Assembly: GCA_007119405.1 (NCBI GenBank)
Contig: SKPT01000136.1
Span: 1 to 5,432, forward strand
From: Phycisphaeraceae bacterium
Lineage (GTDB): Bacteria > Planctomycetota > Phycisphaerae > Phycisphaerales > Phycisphaeraceae
Direction: 5' to 3'
DNA: 5,432 bases
Both the position numbers and the translations under genes were made by a program. Under the pieces are notes generated by a model, which saw only the letters and a list, made by a program, of their open reading frames with translations, ran no database searches and was not told the origin of the DNA. Positions 4,948 through 5,432 of this stretch are shown here, in pieces (within the stretch, counting starts at the first letter, position 1; the number at the start of each line of letters is the position of its first letter).

Positions 4948-5432
4948 ATGGCCGAGGCCCGCATCACCGCGATCACGCCCATCGACGACGACGCCGCGCG
5001 GGCGGCCGTGCGCGTCGGCCGGCGCATCGTCGCCCGGCTGAGCTGGGGGCAGATCGAGGCGCTGGCGTTGGCGGTGGATCAGCCCTGGGACGACGAGCTG
5101 GCCGCCCGCGTCGCCGACGCCGCGGCGATCAGCAAGGCGCTGCGCCACGCCCAGGCGGCGCTCGCCCGGCGGGCGCACAGCCGGTACGAGCTGGCGGGCA
5201 AGCTCCGCAAACGCGGGCACGGCCCCGAGGTGTGTCGGCAGGTGCTCGACACGCTCGAGCAGCGCGGCGAACTGGACGACGAAGCCTTCGCCCACGCCCT
5301 GGTACGCGAGGAACTCGCCCGCAAGCCCGCGGGGGCGATGCTGCTGAGGCAAAAGCTGGCGCAGAAGGGGGTGGCGCGGGGGATCGCCGATCGCGTGGTG
5401 GGCGAAGCGCTGGCGGAGCTTGACCAGGTTGA
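4948..5432 (+). CDS. recX: RecX family regulator of RecA, C-terminus cut by the window edge
   Basis: RecX binds RecA filaments and modulates recombination and the SOS response. The visible 161 residues (plus two bases) cover an N-terminal segment with RITAITPI (5-12), as in many RecX proteins, and the helical repeats. The RecX signature runs ALARRAHSRYELAGKLRKRG (71-90), then VLDTLEQRGELDDEAFA (99-115) and LVREEL (118-123). A second repeat LLRQKLAQKGVARGIADRV (132-150) follows. The frame is open at the right edge, so the remaining C-terminus lies outside. ATG at 4948 is chosen over an in-frame GTG at 4891 because it lies just after TACAAT and gives a normal N-terminus, while the GTG falls at the end of palindrome D. 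recA is not adjacent upstream; panD is divergent across 218 bases. Confidence 0.93.
   Translation, partial: MAEARITAITPIDDDAARAAVRVGRRIVARLSWGQIEALALAVDQPWDDELAARVADAAAISKALRHAQAALARRAHSRYELAGKLRKRGHGPEVCRQVLDTLEQRGELDDEAFAHALVREELARKPAGAMLLRQKLAQKGVARGIADRVVGEALAELDQV

Noticed and set aside
4770..5423. 217-codon plus-strand frame overlapping recX
   Set aside because: It is in another frame from the clear RecX signature, is low complexity, and begins inside palindrome D.

Overview
The window is a very GC-rich bacterial chromosome segment with three single genes, a two-gene secretion-type operon cut by the left edge, and a cluster of palindromic repeats. The GC content, the paired divergent GspF-type proteins, the absence of Shine-Dalgarno sites before three genes and the style of the palindromes suggest a planctomycete, perhaps Phycisphaerae. 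That placement is inference from style, not from a marker gene.

Layout, left to right. Positions 1-984 (minus) hold the first 328 residues of a GspF-like membrane protein that runs off the left edge. Just upstream on the same strand, 997-2211 is a complete GspF-family protein (404 residues from a GTG start). It has its own promoter at 2242-2270, and the two genes are 12 bases apart, so they form an operon. Positions 2365-3933 (minus) encode a two-transmembrane HAMP sensor histidine kinase with no response regulator in view. Positions 3934-4327 have no gene. They hold two composite four-arm palindromic elements (A, 4000-4111; B, 4176-4261), then a classical GTAG-type REP hairpin (C, 4267-4297). 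Positions 4328-4729 (minus) are panD, aspartate 1-decarboxylase. Positions 4730-4947 are a divergent intergenic region holding a third composite palindrome (D, 4780-4890). recX starts at 4948 (plus) and runs off the right edge.

The genes do not form one pathway. The GspF pair points to inner-membrane assembly of a type II secretion or type IV pilus-like machine. PanD makes beta-alanine for pantothenate and CoA. RecX modulates RecA. The kinase has an unknown signal.

Two patterns stand out. First, the only three TANAAT hexamers I find on either strand lie 6, 7 and 9 bases before the ATGs of recX, the kinase and panD. None of these genes has a Shine-Dalgarno site, so all three look leaderless or nearly so. 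Second, three intergenic elements share one architecture (arm, inverse arm, arm, inverse arm) with different arm sequences. Two of them share the same outer boundary GGGTGCCAC. I see no phage, CRISPR, transposase, tRNA or rRNA.
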